Made by a program: the position numbers and the translations under genes
In this document: positions 23,473 to 33,317 of the stretch, piece after piece
How the letters are laid out: the number at the start of each line of letters is the position of its first letter
Numbering within the stretch: position 1 is the stretch's first letter
Notes under the pieces: generated by a model
The model's input: only the letters and a program-made list of their open reading frames with translations
Databases searched by the model: none
What the model was told of the DNA's origin: nothing
Source of the DNA: Dipteronia dyeriana
Lineage: Eukaryota; Streptophyta; Magnoliopsida; Sapindales; Sapindaceae
Assembly: GCA_032871835.1 (NCBI GenBank)
Contig: CM065297.1
Location: 86,511,052-86,575,051 of the forward strand
DNA: 64,000 nucleotides
Direction of reading: 5' to 3'

Positions 23473-23992
23473 TGACAAGGAATGCAACTTCGATCTCACC
23501 CATGGTATATCAAAAACCTGAAGGAGTCGATAAGACACTCAGGATTAAGATCATTCATCTATAGCCATTATTAGTCAATATATATGAATCTTATCATGTA
23601 ACGGATCTTAGTGAGAGATTCATATAGATGGTGGTCCATTCATAGATGATCACATCATATAAGGTGCCTCCATTCTCATGTCACTGAATGAATAGTCCGG
23701 GTTAAGACCACCGTACATTACGAAATAGACCGCAGCTGTAGATTAACCACAAATAAAGTATCCAGCTCTATTTGCTATCTACTGACTATTTAGATTGCTC
23801 ATCTCAAACTGAATTCCTCTATATATGACACTCATATACTCAGTTAGAGATTACAACCAACAATCTTGGATGTTAAGTACACATGATATAAATAATGTAT
23901 GAGATAGATTCATAGAATGAATAAACTACTACTTTTATTAATGTTTCATTCACATTTATAAAATTACAAGCTTTAAGGCATAAACCCCAACA
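23473..23992 (-). mobile_element. Solo LTR (520 bp), minus orientation
   Basis: TG...CA-bounded LTR (minus-strand start TGTTGGGGTTTATGCC) with perfect 5-bp target duplications GTTAT at 23468-23472 and 23993-23997 and no internal sequence. This is the product of recombination between the two LTRs of a former Copia-like element. Family assignment rests on size and ends only. Confidence 0.75.
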
Positions 23993-24052
23993 GTTATTGC
24001 CGTTATCCATGCTTGAATCTGTCTATAAGGGTTCCTAGAAGTTGAGTTCTTA

Positions 24053-24076
24053 ATGACCTCCCTCTTTCTAGCACCA
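24053..24076 (-). promoter_or_regulatory. Primer-binding region of a truncated Tat-like gypsy element
   Basis: Minus strand reads TTGGTGCTAGAAAGAGGGAG, parallel to TTGGCGCTAGAAGGAGAG at the equivalent place in the Tat-lineage element at 42782-42799. It adjoins the LTR that begins at 24079. Confidence 0.55.
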
Positions 24077-24078
24077 AT

Positions 24079-24954
24079 TGTTTACGGTGATTTTTGGATC
24101 ATTGTAAAGTCAACCCGTCAAACGATTATACGTAAGCAGATCAAGGTTTTGACCGGTCAAGGTGAGAAAGCCAAAACCCATCTCTTTCACGTGGATGTGA
24201 TGTAATTGATGGACAACCTCCTATGGATGGCTAGTTCAAAGAGAATGGTGATTTACAAATTAATATAACAGAAAAATAAAGGCACGAACATGTGATTTAT
24301 GTTGAAAACCCTAGGAGATGGAAAAAACCACGGCTACCAAAGACAATGGAAAGAATATCACTATGGATCTTAGGAATTACACACTCAAAACTCGTTTTCT
24401 CTCCGATAGATAGCTCGTCCCTAATACAATGATTTCTACTGGTATTTATATGTGTTGATAAGGTGTTGCCCTAATTCTTATCGTGCAAGTAAAGGATTTG
24501 TAGATAGAATCCCCATAAGATTCTAGTGGAGTAGCCAGTTCAAAACTCGTTTCCTGTTTGGTGTTTATCTTTTAGAAGCTTTAATCTCTTTCTTGATTAG
24601 AGTTATCCAATATTTGAAAGAAAATAGCTATATCTCCTTATTGGAATATGGTTCTAAGATCTTGGTGGATCTTCACTTGATATGGTGTATCTTCAAAAGG
24701 TCATATTTCCTGATTTGTCAGAGTAGATCTCTCTGAGTAGAGATATGCGGTGAGTTGAATCTTTATTCATTAAGACTTCCCAGATTGATCGGTATTGCTT
24801 GAAGGGCACGCTCTTGGCCCACACAAACTTCCCTGACACGCGTCTATACCTGATGACGTATCTCAAGTAAGAGCCCATCTAGCTGACTCTAGGTGACGTG
24901 GCACTATCGTATCTCCGTTTTATCTGCTACCTTTGTTGACGTGTCACTAAGTCA
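24079..24954 (-). repeat. LTR of a truncated Tat-like gypsy element
   Basis: Starts TGTTTACGGTGATTTTTGGAT on the plus strand, resembling TGTTGACGTCGATTTTTGGAT of the Tat element LTR at 42800, and ends AAGTCA where the tandem array begins. About 876 bp, as for the other Tat LTRs here. Only a short piece of internal sequence survives to its left, so the body of the element is lost. Confidence 0.55.
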
Positions 24955-26507
24955 AATTTACACATATAACAACTTCCATCCCAAAAGTATTATCATTTAC
25001 GTTTTGTTTTTAAATATTTTTCCATGAAATTCCAAAAAATTAATGAATCTTAAGACAATCTCTGGGTTCAAGTCCAACATCTAATCTATAATATCATAAA
25101 CTGTGGGAGACCTCTCCAGATCCCCTTTAAAGCATAAAATGCTTTCCTAGCCTTGTAGACCACCAGTCCAAATGTCAAGCCTTAAGAAATATCTAAAAAA
25201 TTATTACACTAATTTTTATAAGTACATCCATGTCTAAAATTTAAAAAATAAATATTACTATAAGTACCCATCCTAATGCCAAAAGTACCCTCATTGAAAT
25301 AATTATATTCATGTTAATACTTATTATTTATAAATACTTTTAAATTATTATCACACCCAAATTATAAAAAAAAATATCATATTACTTTTGGAATCAAATC
25401 CTCTTTTAATGATAGTCCAATTTACTTTTGGAAATATCTCGAATGTAGGAACCTTATAAAAGGAAATTTACACATATAACAACTTCTATCCCAAAAGTAT
25501 TACCATTTACATTTTGTTTCTAAATATTTTGCCATGCCCCCCTAATTTCCAAAAATTTAATGAATCTTAAGACAAACTCTGGGTTCAAGTCCCACATCTA
25601 ATCTATAATATCATAAAGTGTGGGAGACCCTTCTAGATCCCCTTTAAAACATAAAATGCTTTCCTAGCCTTGTAGACCTCCAATCCAGATGTCAAGCCTT
25701 AAGAAATATCTAAAAAATTATTACACCCATTTTTATAAGTACATCCATGTCTAAAATTTAAAAAATAAAATATTACTATAAGTACCCATCATAATGCCAA
25801 TAGTACCCTCATTGAAATAAATATATTCATTTTAATACTTATTATTTATAAATACTTTTAAATTATTATCACACCCAATTTATATAAAAATATATATATC
25901 ATATTACTTTTGGAATCAAATCCTCTTTTTAATGATAATCCAATTTACTTTTAGAAATATCTCGAATGTATGAGCCTTATAAAAGGAAATTTACGCATAT
26001 AACAACTTCTATCCCAAAAGTATTATCATTTACATTTTGTTTCTAAATATTTTGCTATGGCCCCCTAAGTTCCAAAAATTTAATGAATCTTAAGACAATC
26101 TCTGGGTTCAAGTCCCACATCTAATCTATAATATCATAAAGTGTGGGAGACCCCCCCAAATCCCTTTTAAAAGCATAAAATGCTTTCGTAGTCTTGTAGA
26201 CCTCTAATCCAGATGTCAAACCTTAAGAAATATCTAAAAAATTATTACACCCATTTTTATAAGTACATCCATGTCTAAAATTTAAAAAATAAATATTACT
26301 ATAAGTACCCATCCTAATGCCAATAATATCCTCATTGAAATAAATATATTCATTTTAATACTTATTATTTATAAATACTCTTAAATTATTATCACACCCA
26401 ATTTATAAAAAAAATTATATCATATTATTTTTGAAATCAAATCCTCTTTTAATGATAGTCCAATTTACTTTTATAAATATTTCAAATGTAGGAACCTTAT
26501 AAAAAGA
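24954..26507 (+). repeat. Three tandem copies of a ~515-bp unit
   Basis: Units at 24954-25463, 25464-25986 and 25987-26507, each starting 'aaatttac(a/g)catataacaac' and ending 'ggaaccttataaaa'. They are alike along their length with scattered substitutions and small indels. Each contains GGTTCAAGTCC or a one-base variant, the consensus B box of RNA polymerase III promoters, but no convincing A box was seen. No coding sequence. Part of the third unit recurs at 29785-29920. Confidence 0.85.
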
Positions 26508-26990
26508 AATATTTAGAACCGTATATGGGATCAAGAGATTTTCAATCTGGAATTCTCTTATTTATACAGCCATTTTTTTATATATAAAAATACTTATTAA
26601 TATCTACAGGTTATGACTATCTTTAAAAAAAAAACTTGTGGATATCTTCAACTATCGTTAAAAAATATATTTTGTTTATTGATATAGTTCATACCTATAC
26701 ATAAAATAAAGATAAAAACAATATGATAATCATGTGATGATAGGAAAGTTTGATACTTGAAACAAAATTATAGTTTAAAAAAGGTCATAAGTTTTTTTTA
26801 ATAAAGAAATATAGTTGAATATATAGGTGTAATTAATGAGTATATATAGTATTTAGATTATTTTTAATTAAAGTAATTTGCACTTATCAGTAAATTTCCA
26901 GTAAGATATTTTTATAATTATATTTTTTTATTAAAATATTGATATACTAATAAGTTTTATAGGTCTCGATATCTATACTAAAAAAAATAT
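26264..26990 (+). repeat. Dispersed repeat, copy 1 of 2
   Basis: Shares with 29785-30450 a series of blocks in the same order: 'ataagtacatccatgt', 'gaaatcaaatcctctttta', 'caatctggaattctcttatt', 'acataaaataaagataaaaa', 'ataatcatgtgatgat', 'gtttgatacttgaa' and 'aaagaaatatagttgaa'. It overlaps the end of the tandem array. Confidence 0.7.
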
Positions 26991-27556
26991 ATATAATTTA
27001 TCGCATTGAATCAACTAGGAACATGGTCCAAAATGTTGAAATTTGAAAGAGGCGGCCGGGGGAGGGAGGACTTGGCCAACTTATTCAAAAAAACCTAACA
27101 AAAGCACTCATCTCATGAAAGGCCGCAAATTGGGCTCTCACAATCAGAAGAATTTTCTTCCTGAACAATAATCAACCACATGAATAACATTGAAATTTGA
27201 AAACCAACAGAATATGACTTTTCCCCACTATATTTCCGTCCCTAACCCTAACTAGACCAAGAAAGTGACTTTTTTGGACCACCTCTTAATCATGCTACAT
27301 AACCTAAACCTCCTCCCCTATTACCCCTCTTTTTCCTACTACTACGTAATCTTATCTTTTTTAGGTTAAAAGAAATTAATTTCATTATAATTATGAATAC
27401 GAATTCGACTAAAGTTGAAATCGATATGTGAAAACCCTTCACTATTTTATTACATTATGGGTGGTTCGAATTGCGTCATTCATATTAATGATAATTTACC
27501 AAATAATGTGGTATAAATAAGTATACTAAAGTTATTCTAAATGATAAGAATCTCTA
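26508..27556. other. AT-rich intergenic sequence
   Basis: Left part (to about 26990) is shared in diverged form with 29900-30450. The remainder is AT-rich with a short GC island (27048-27075, 'ggcggccgggggagggagg'). No gene, RNA or element boundary could be supported. Confidence 0.5.
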
Positions 27557-27559
27557 TTA

Positions 27560-27843
27560 GTGCTTGTTTGGTTGAGTTTTCTACTGTCTCAAAAGGTCTG
27601 AAAACATCTATTTGAGTTTTTAGAGTTGTTTGGTTGAGCTTTTTAGATTATCTATTTTAAATTGAGTAGAGACTAGTAAAGTTTAAACATCTACTAGGCA
27701 AAAGCTTATGGAGATGTGATTCTCCAAGTCTACCAACCAAACAATTATAATTTTTTTTTTTCAAAAACTCTATTTCTAATAGACATATCACAATTTGATC
27801 TTTTACCAATAGAGGTTTTTTAAAAATCCAACTAAACAAGCTT
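27560..27843. mobile_element. Tourist-like MITE (284 bp)
   Basis: Short non-coding element with terminal inverted repeats GTGCTTGTTTGGTTGAG (left) and AAGCTTGTTTAGTTGGA (right, reverse complement), flanked by TTA on both sides (27557-27559, 27844-27846). The three-base TTA duplication and the 'GTTTGGTT' ends fit PIF/Harbinger-derived MITEs. Confidence 0.65.
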
Positions 27844-27846
27844 TTA

Positions 27847-29784
27847 ATCTAAATTGTAAGAATCTTGTTACATATATGGATATTATATTTTTTACTAAGG
27901 GCAATTACCAATTTGGTCCAAGACTTTTTAAAAAAAAATCCAAGTAGTTTACGACTTTTACAAAAGTGACCAATTTGATTTTCACATTTTTTTTCAAAAG
28001 CCAAATGGCCCAAATTAGTCTCTATTTTTAGAAGGGACTAAACTAGTCCCTCTAACGGTTTGATGGTGTTAAATATAACAGTTGATTTTAACAATTTTAG
28101 TTAAAGTACATAAATACATTTATTTGTTATATTAGAGTAAAGTTGTTTTTTCTTTTATATATTAAATTCACCATTAAAATTACAATAAAATCTAAAAATA
28201 TTAGTAATGGAACACCGTTTGTATTACAAGATTCTGGATTTTTTGAGAAAAACTTGAATGGATCAGGGGTAAATCGTCAACCGAATTTAATAAAACTTTC
28301 CAATTAAATGTTGTCTCTTATTTAGATTTTACTCTTTCTTTTTTTATCAATATCTTGTTTTTATTTTTTATCATATTACTCAATTTGATTGGGCCAATTT
28401 ATTACGGTGGCTAGCATTTTGGATGAGATTTGTCCCGTATACGATTTTCTCAACCAAAAAAAAAATTGTATTAACTTTCCAAATTAATAAAATATAGAAA
28501 AACCGGCCAATTAGCAAAATCCAGGATTGTTGTCCAAGTGTACGCCAACCCAATACTTGTCAACTACTAATACAAAACAAAAATTGCATGGAAAGAGCGC
28601 ACTATAATGGTCGAATAAAATGCTGCCACATAGCTATATTGTTAAGTTGACCTTTCTTTTGTTTTTCTAGTCACACCTAGTTTTCTTGCACGTTCCATTG
28701 TTTGATTGAGCAGAGACAGAGACAATATGGTGAGAGTGTCGCATGCAGGAGTTACTCCTATTAATACAAGTACGAGATCCAATTTAATAATATTCTATTC
28801 TAACTTTTTCTTTACTTACAGGCTAATTACGTTTCCTACTATTACAAGTACCAGATTCAATTTAATAATATTATATTCTAACTTTTTATTTACTTACCGC
28901 ATCTCTGAGTTTTTACATTATTTTGTTGTAACTTTGAAGTAAAGTACAGCAACTTTCACTCCACTATCTCCAATTCATTGTAATAAATTTTACACTAAAA
29001 AGAATATTCCTTAAATATTCTCTTTCTTATTGATTTTCAACAATTAACATTTCACCATCAATTAACATAATATTACAGAAATTAATATTGATTCTTAACA
29101 ATTAACATTCCACCCCTTAATTATGAAATATATATTAACTAAAAACATTAGATAATTATAAAGATATAATTGTAATAAATTATATTTAATAGGATAAAAC
29201 TGTTATTTGATAATTTTATAAATTGAGAGATTAAATCGTAAGAGTATTAAAGATCATTGTTTAAAGTGTAAATTAAGAAAATATGAGGGATCAGAAAAAA
29301 AATTACAAACAGAGGCCATCAAAGTAGCGCAATCTACAGATTGCGCTATTTCTGGCCTAACAATTCCTTTGGCTCCACTTTGGCGCAGAGAATGTAGACA
29401 GGTTGGAGAGGATTTTGGCTCCACTTTGGAGATTAGTACCAAGGTTGGAGATGGTATTATATTGCGTTATAAATTATTTATTTTTTAAGTTATAAATGTC
29501 TGAAAATAAATAGTTTTACATCTATACCCTTTCAAATGTTATTTGTTAAATGTTTACATTTTAATATATTAAATGACAATTAAAACAAGTAATTTAAACT
29601 ATTATTGGTTATATATTTAGATTTTAATATATTAAAAGATAATATATAATAAGCAATTTAAATAGTTAAAAAGTTTATTTAAACATTTATGGTTTGAGAC
29701 CCTCACTTCAGTTTTGTTGTGTGGAACTTTAATAATTTCAAAGGTACGGATATTGAAACCTATAAAATTTATTAGTCGACCTAT
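27847..29784. other. AT-rich intergenic sequence with small repeats
   Basis: No supported gene. A tandem duplication with ~80-bp period spans about 28757-28900 ('caatttaataatatt.tattctaactttt'). A perfect 10-bp-stem hairpin lies at 29326-29349. The reading frame at 28706-28942 is produced by the tandem duplication and resembles no family known to me. Confidence 0.5.
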
Positions 29785-30450
29785 TTTTATAAGTACATCC
29801 ATGTGTAAAATTTAAAAAATAAATATTACTATAATGATTTTGGAATCATTATAAGTACACTCATCGAAAAAAAAACATATTATTTTTGAAATCAAATCCT
29901 CTTTTAATGATTTTTCAATCTGGAATTCTCTTATTTATACAATTATTTTTTTATAAAAAAAAAAACTTATTGATATCTATCGATATCTGTAAAAATAAAA
30001 ATTAAACTTGTTGATATATACCGCTATCATTAAAAAAAATTGTGTATTGATAGAGTTCATAACTATACATAAAATAAAGACAAAAAAAATATTTTGTTTA
30101 TCGATAGAGTTCTTAAATATACATAAAATAAAGATAAAAAAAATTTGATAATCATGTGATGATGAGAAAGTTTGATACTTGAAGTAAAATTAGAGTTTAA
30201 TTAGGGTTTATCATAAAAATTAAGGTTTATCGTATGCTAGGGTTTATCATAGTTTTTTTTTTTAAGATAAGTTTTTTTTAATAAAGAAATATAGTTAAAG
30301 ATATGGATGTAATTAATGAGTGTATATAGTATTTTGTTTATTTTAAATTAAACTAATTTATCCATATTGATAAATTTCTATGGAATATTTTTATAATTAC
30401 ATTTTTAATAAAATATAGGTGTCCTAATAAGTTTTATGTGTGTCAATATC
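29785..30450 (+). repeat. Dispersed repeat, copy 2 of 2
   Basis: Diverged, partly deleted counterpart of 26264-26990 with the same order of conserved blocks. It also contains a local duplication of the 'tacataaaataaagacaaaaaaa' segment (30063 and 30118). Confidence 0.7.
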
Positions 30451-31171
30451 AACACCTTAATTTTAATGATTGGTCTCATCCCAAACTATACAAGTAAAAG
30501 AAATGTCAAACTCTAAAATAAAATTAATAAAACTAATTAAAATATGAAAAAAAAAGTCATTAACATAATAAAAGTGGAAATCTGGATTCCAATGGAGCTG
30601 TTTGAGTCTTGAAGAAACTGGGATTTATGGTTGCTAAATATTTTTTAAAGGCAAGAAGAAAAAAAGTTAATATGATTAGGGTTATGAGAGAATGAAAAGC
30701 TGAGAATATTTTTTGTTTGTGAGGATAGTTTTCCGAATATAAAATTACTATAAATTTAAGTTGTTTTTTTATAGGTATTTAAGTTGTTTTGAGTTAAGTT
30801 AAGAGAGAGAAATTTTCACTTTTATTAAAAAGTGATTTTAAGAGTTAATTAAATGATTTTATGACCTAAAAAACCAAATAAAACAATTTAGAGAATTTCT
30901 CCTTACGATTCATAAATTTTCTATTTGTGTCCAATTTTTTATAAGTGTGCAGTATTCTTCTTTTTTTTTTCTTTTATCGAAATTACTTAATCAGACATAC
31001 AATGTAAGGAAAAAAAATCGTCTATAAAGTAACTCTATTAAAACCCCCCATATTCCTTCTAAAAAAAAGTAATCCGTTTCTTTAAAAAGATTCTCAAAAA
31101 AATAGTAATAAGAAATAATAAATCGTTCAATAAAGGTGAGAGAGTGACGTATACAGAGATAGAGAGATTGG
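30451..31171. other. AT-rich intergenic sequence
   Basis: No gene or element boundary recognised. Followed directly by the 8-bp target-duplication copy AGATGAGG (31172-31179) of the hAT element. Confidence 0.5.
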
Positions 31172-31189
31172 AGATGAGGACTTACATAT

Positions 31190-31390
31190 GTCGGCGGTTC
31201 GGTTCGAACCGGTGAACCGAACCGTCTATGAAGTTTTTGAACCGAAAACGGACCGGAACCATGCACTGTAGCAGTTCCGGTTCCTGATTTGTTGGAACCG
31301 TCTGGTTCGAACCGAACGGTTCCAACAATTCAGTTTTTTTTACTGAACCGAGCCCAACGGTTTGCTGACGTCAGCAGTCCGTTGGGCTGC
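31190..31390 (+). repeat. Subterminal hairpin cluster of hAT 1
   Basis: Dense GGTTC/GAACC motifs plus perfect stems. GTTGGAACCGT (31291-31301) pairs with 31316-31326. TTCAGT pairs with ACTGAA around a T run. AGCCCAACGG (31351-31360) pairs with 31379-31388 and encloses the 12-bp palindrome GCTGACGTCAGC (31364-31375). Subterminal motif arrays are where hAT transposases bind; binding here is inferred. Confidence 0.7.
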
Positions 31391-31415
31391 AATCCAACGT
31401 TCAATTTTTTTTTCC

Positions 31416-31423
31416 TATAAATA
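31416..31423 (+). promoter_or_regulatory. Probable TATA box of the hAT 1 transposase gene
   Basis: TATAAATA followed by a CT-rich stretch, about 470 bp upstream of ATG 31887. The same box and context ('tttcctataaatac') occur in hAT 2 at 57736. Confidence 0.6.
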
Positions 31424-31886
31424 CCCTCTCCTACCTTCATTTCTCCCCACTCCAATTTCCTCCCAATTCTCTATAATTCTCATTTTCTCTCTCAATTCTC
31501 AATTCTCCAATTTTCCAAGTTTTCAATTCTCTCTTAATTACTAAATAAGTTCCCAACTTATTTAATTTGCAATTACTAAATTTCCAATTTCATTTATTTA
31601 CAATTTATTTTATTTGCTTAATAGCAAATAATTTGTTTTATTTACAATTAAGTTTTCAATTTATTTTATTTACATTATTTACAATTTAATTTGAAATTAC
31701 TATTTACTAACTTTCCAATTTCATTTATTTGTAATTTATTTTATTTTGAATTTATTTTATTTGCAATAACTAAACTAACTACTAAGTTTCCAAATTACAA
31801 TTATCTACCAAATTTATTTTCAACCATTTATTTTCCTCAACTTTTAATATTTTTTGTTTAACGAATTTTACAATTCAATTTTTAAA

Positions 31887-31926
31887 ATGACAAGTGGAAG
31901 TGGAAGTCGTGATGGCCCTAGGCGCT
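31887..31926 (+). pseudogene. hAT 1 transposase, N-terminal start
   Basis: ATG 31887 begins a Ser/Gly-rich N-terminus (TSGSGSRDGPRR), nearly the same as hAT 2 (ASGSGSGGG). The frame is interrupted by the gypsy element at 31927 and resumes at 43678. Confidence 0.7.
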
Positions 31927-32815
31927 TGTTGACGTCGAATTTTGGATATGCCAACAAGGATTGAATTTCGGCTATTAATTCAAAGAGAAAGAGACTAGAG
32001 AAAGTAATCAAGGCAAGTTTTACGTGGTAAAACTCCGATGCCCGTAGAAACGTCCACGGGTGGTTGAATGATCAACCAAGCCAAAATTCACTATGAATAG
32101 AATTATTACAATCCTCAATCTTTTTTTCTCTCTCTCTGCTCTCTCTCTATATTTTGCTATGATTGTTGTATATCCTCTTTAGCGAGATTATGAGTCTATT
32201 TATATGTTTATAGAACCCTAATCTGCTTTGTACCAGTAATAGATCTTTGTATTTAATTATAATTATTTACTTGCTTGAAGCTGATTGTCTTCTTTCCTGT
32301 TTCAGAATCATGTATTGAGGGTGAATGAGACTCTAGCAACGTAGTCCAATTAGGACTTATTTCCATATAACAGCATAATCTTTTTGAAGAAGTAAAGTTG
32401 TTATCTGATTGGAAACATTTCCTGTTTAATATTCTATTTTTATTGGGATTCCTTTTTGATATGGATATCTCCGTGCATCATAATGACTTGATCCACGTGA
32501 ACTATGCACTGAGCATTTATTTGATTTTCATCATGTTTGTCCCGAGTAAGGGCAATACCTGCTGGTCCTGAGTAGCATCATTTGTTCCCGAGTAGAAATG
32601 TCACTTAATCGGCCCCGAGTGTCATTTATCTGATCTCGAGTAGTATATAACGTTAATTGATCCTGAGTAGGTTTTGTTCAACATCTTCTTACTCGGGTTT
32701 TCTCTTCTCTGGTGTTGTCTTGTAGGATATTTTTTGAATGCCTATTCGGATGTCCACTTGGCAATTTATCATCTTTGAAGATGACGTGTTCGTACGATAA
32801 AATTCACATATGACA
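31927..32815 (-). repeat. 3' LTR of the Tat-lineage element
   Basis: 889-bp LTR nearly identical to 42800-43677. It contains about six copies of a CCCGAGTA-like octamer between 32540 and 32700, and CT-repeat tracts near 32125-32150. Confidence 0.88.
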
Positions 32816-33317
32816 ATACCCCCTTAAAATATTTTTTCTGAACAGGGTTTCATTTTCGGCAAAAGTATTTTAATTAGTTTTTTTTCAGTATCTTTTTAGT
32901 GCCTGAGTAAATATCTTGTCATAATGACGTGTCTTAATGGTGACCCTGCAAATTCGATTTGCCTTCTTACGTGCAATATTTAATAACGGTGACGTTTTGA
33001 AGTTCTGACGGCGAAAGCTAGTTCTCTCTTTGACACATGTCCTTTGCCTCTTCATTTTTTGATATCATTTATGAGAAGCGACTAACACGTTTTCCCGTGC
33101 ACCGCCTACGTCATCAATCCTCATCATTGTTTCTTTCCCGCCTTGAGATCCTAGGGTTTCGTGTTATTATTTCTTTAAATTCTTCACTGAGAGACAGCGT
33201 TGGTTCATTCTCAACGATTTTCAGCAGAAAAATTTCTTAAACCCAGATTTCTTTACGCAGAAGGTCACGATTCTCCGTTGAAGATCTTACATCAAACTTT
33301 ATTCAAGGTTAGTTTTA

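Noticed and set aside
24990..26130. tRNA gene suspected from GGTTCAAGTCC
   Set aside because: No A box, acceptor stem or cloverleaf could be built around the motif; treated as a B-box-like element of the tandem unit only.
28706..28942. Small frame after a plausible ATG context
   Set aside because: It spans an ~80-bp tandem duplication of AT-rich DNA; hydrophobic runs come from T-rich repeats and no splice-linked coding continuation was seen.
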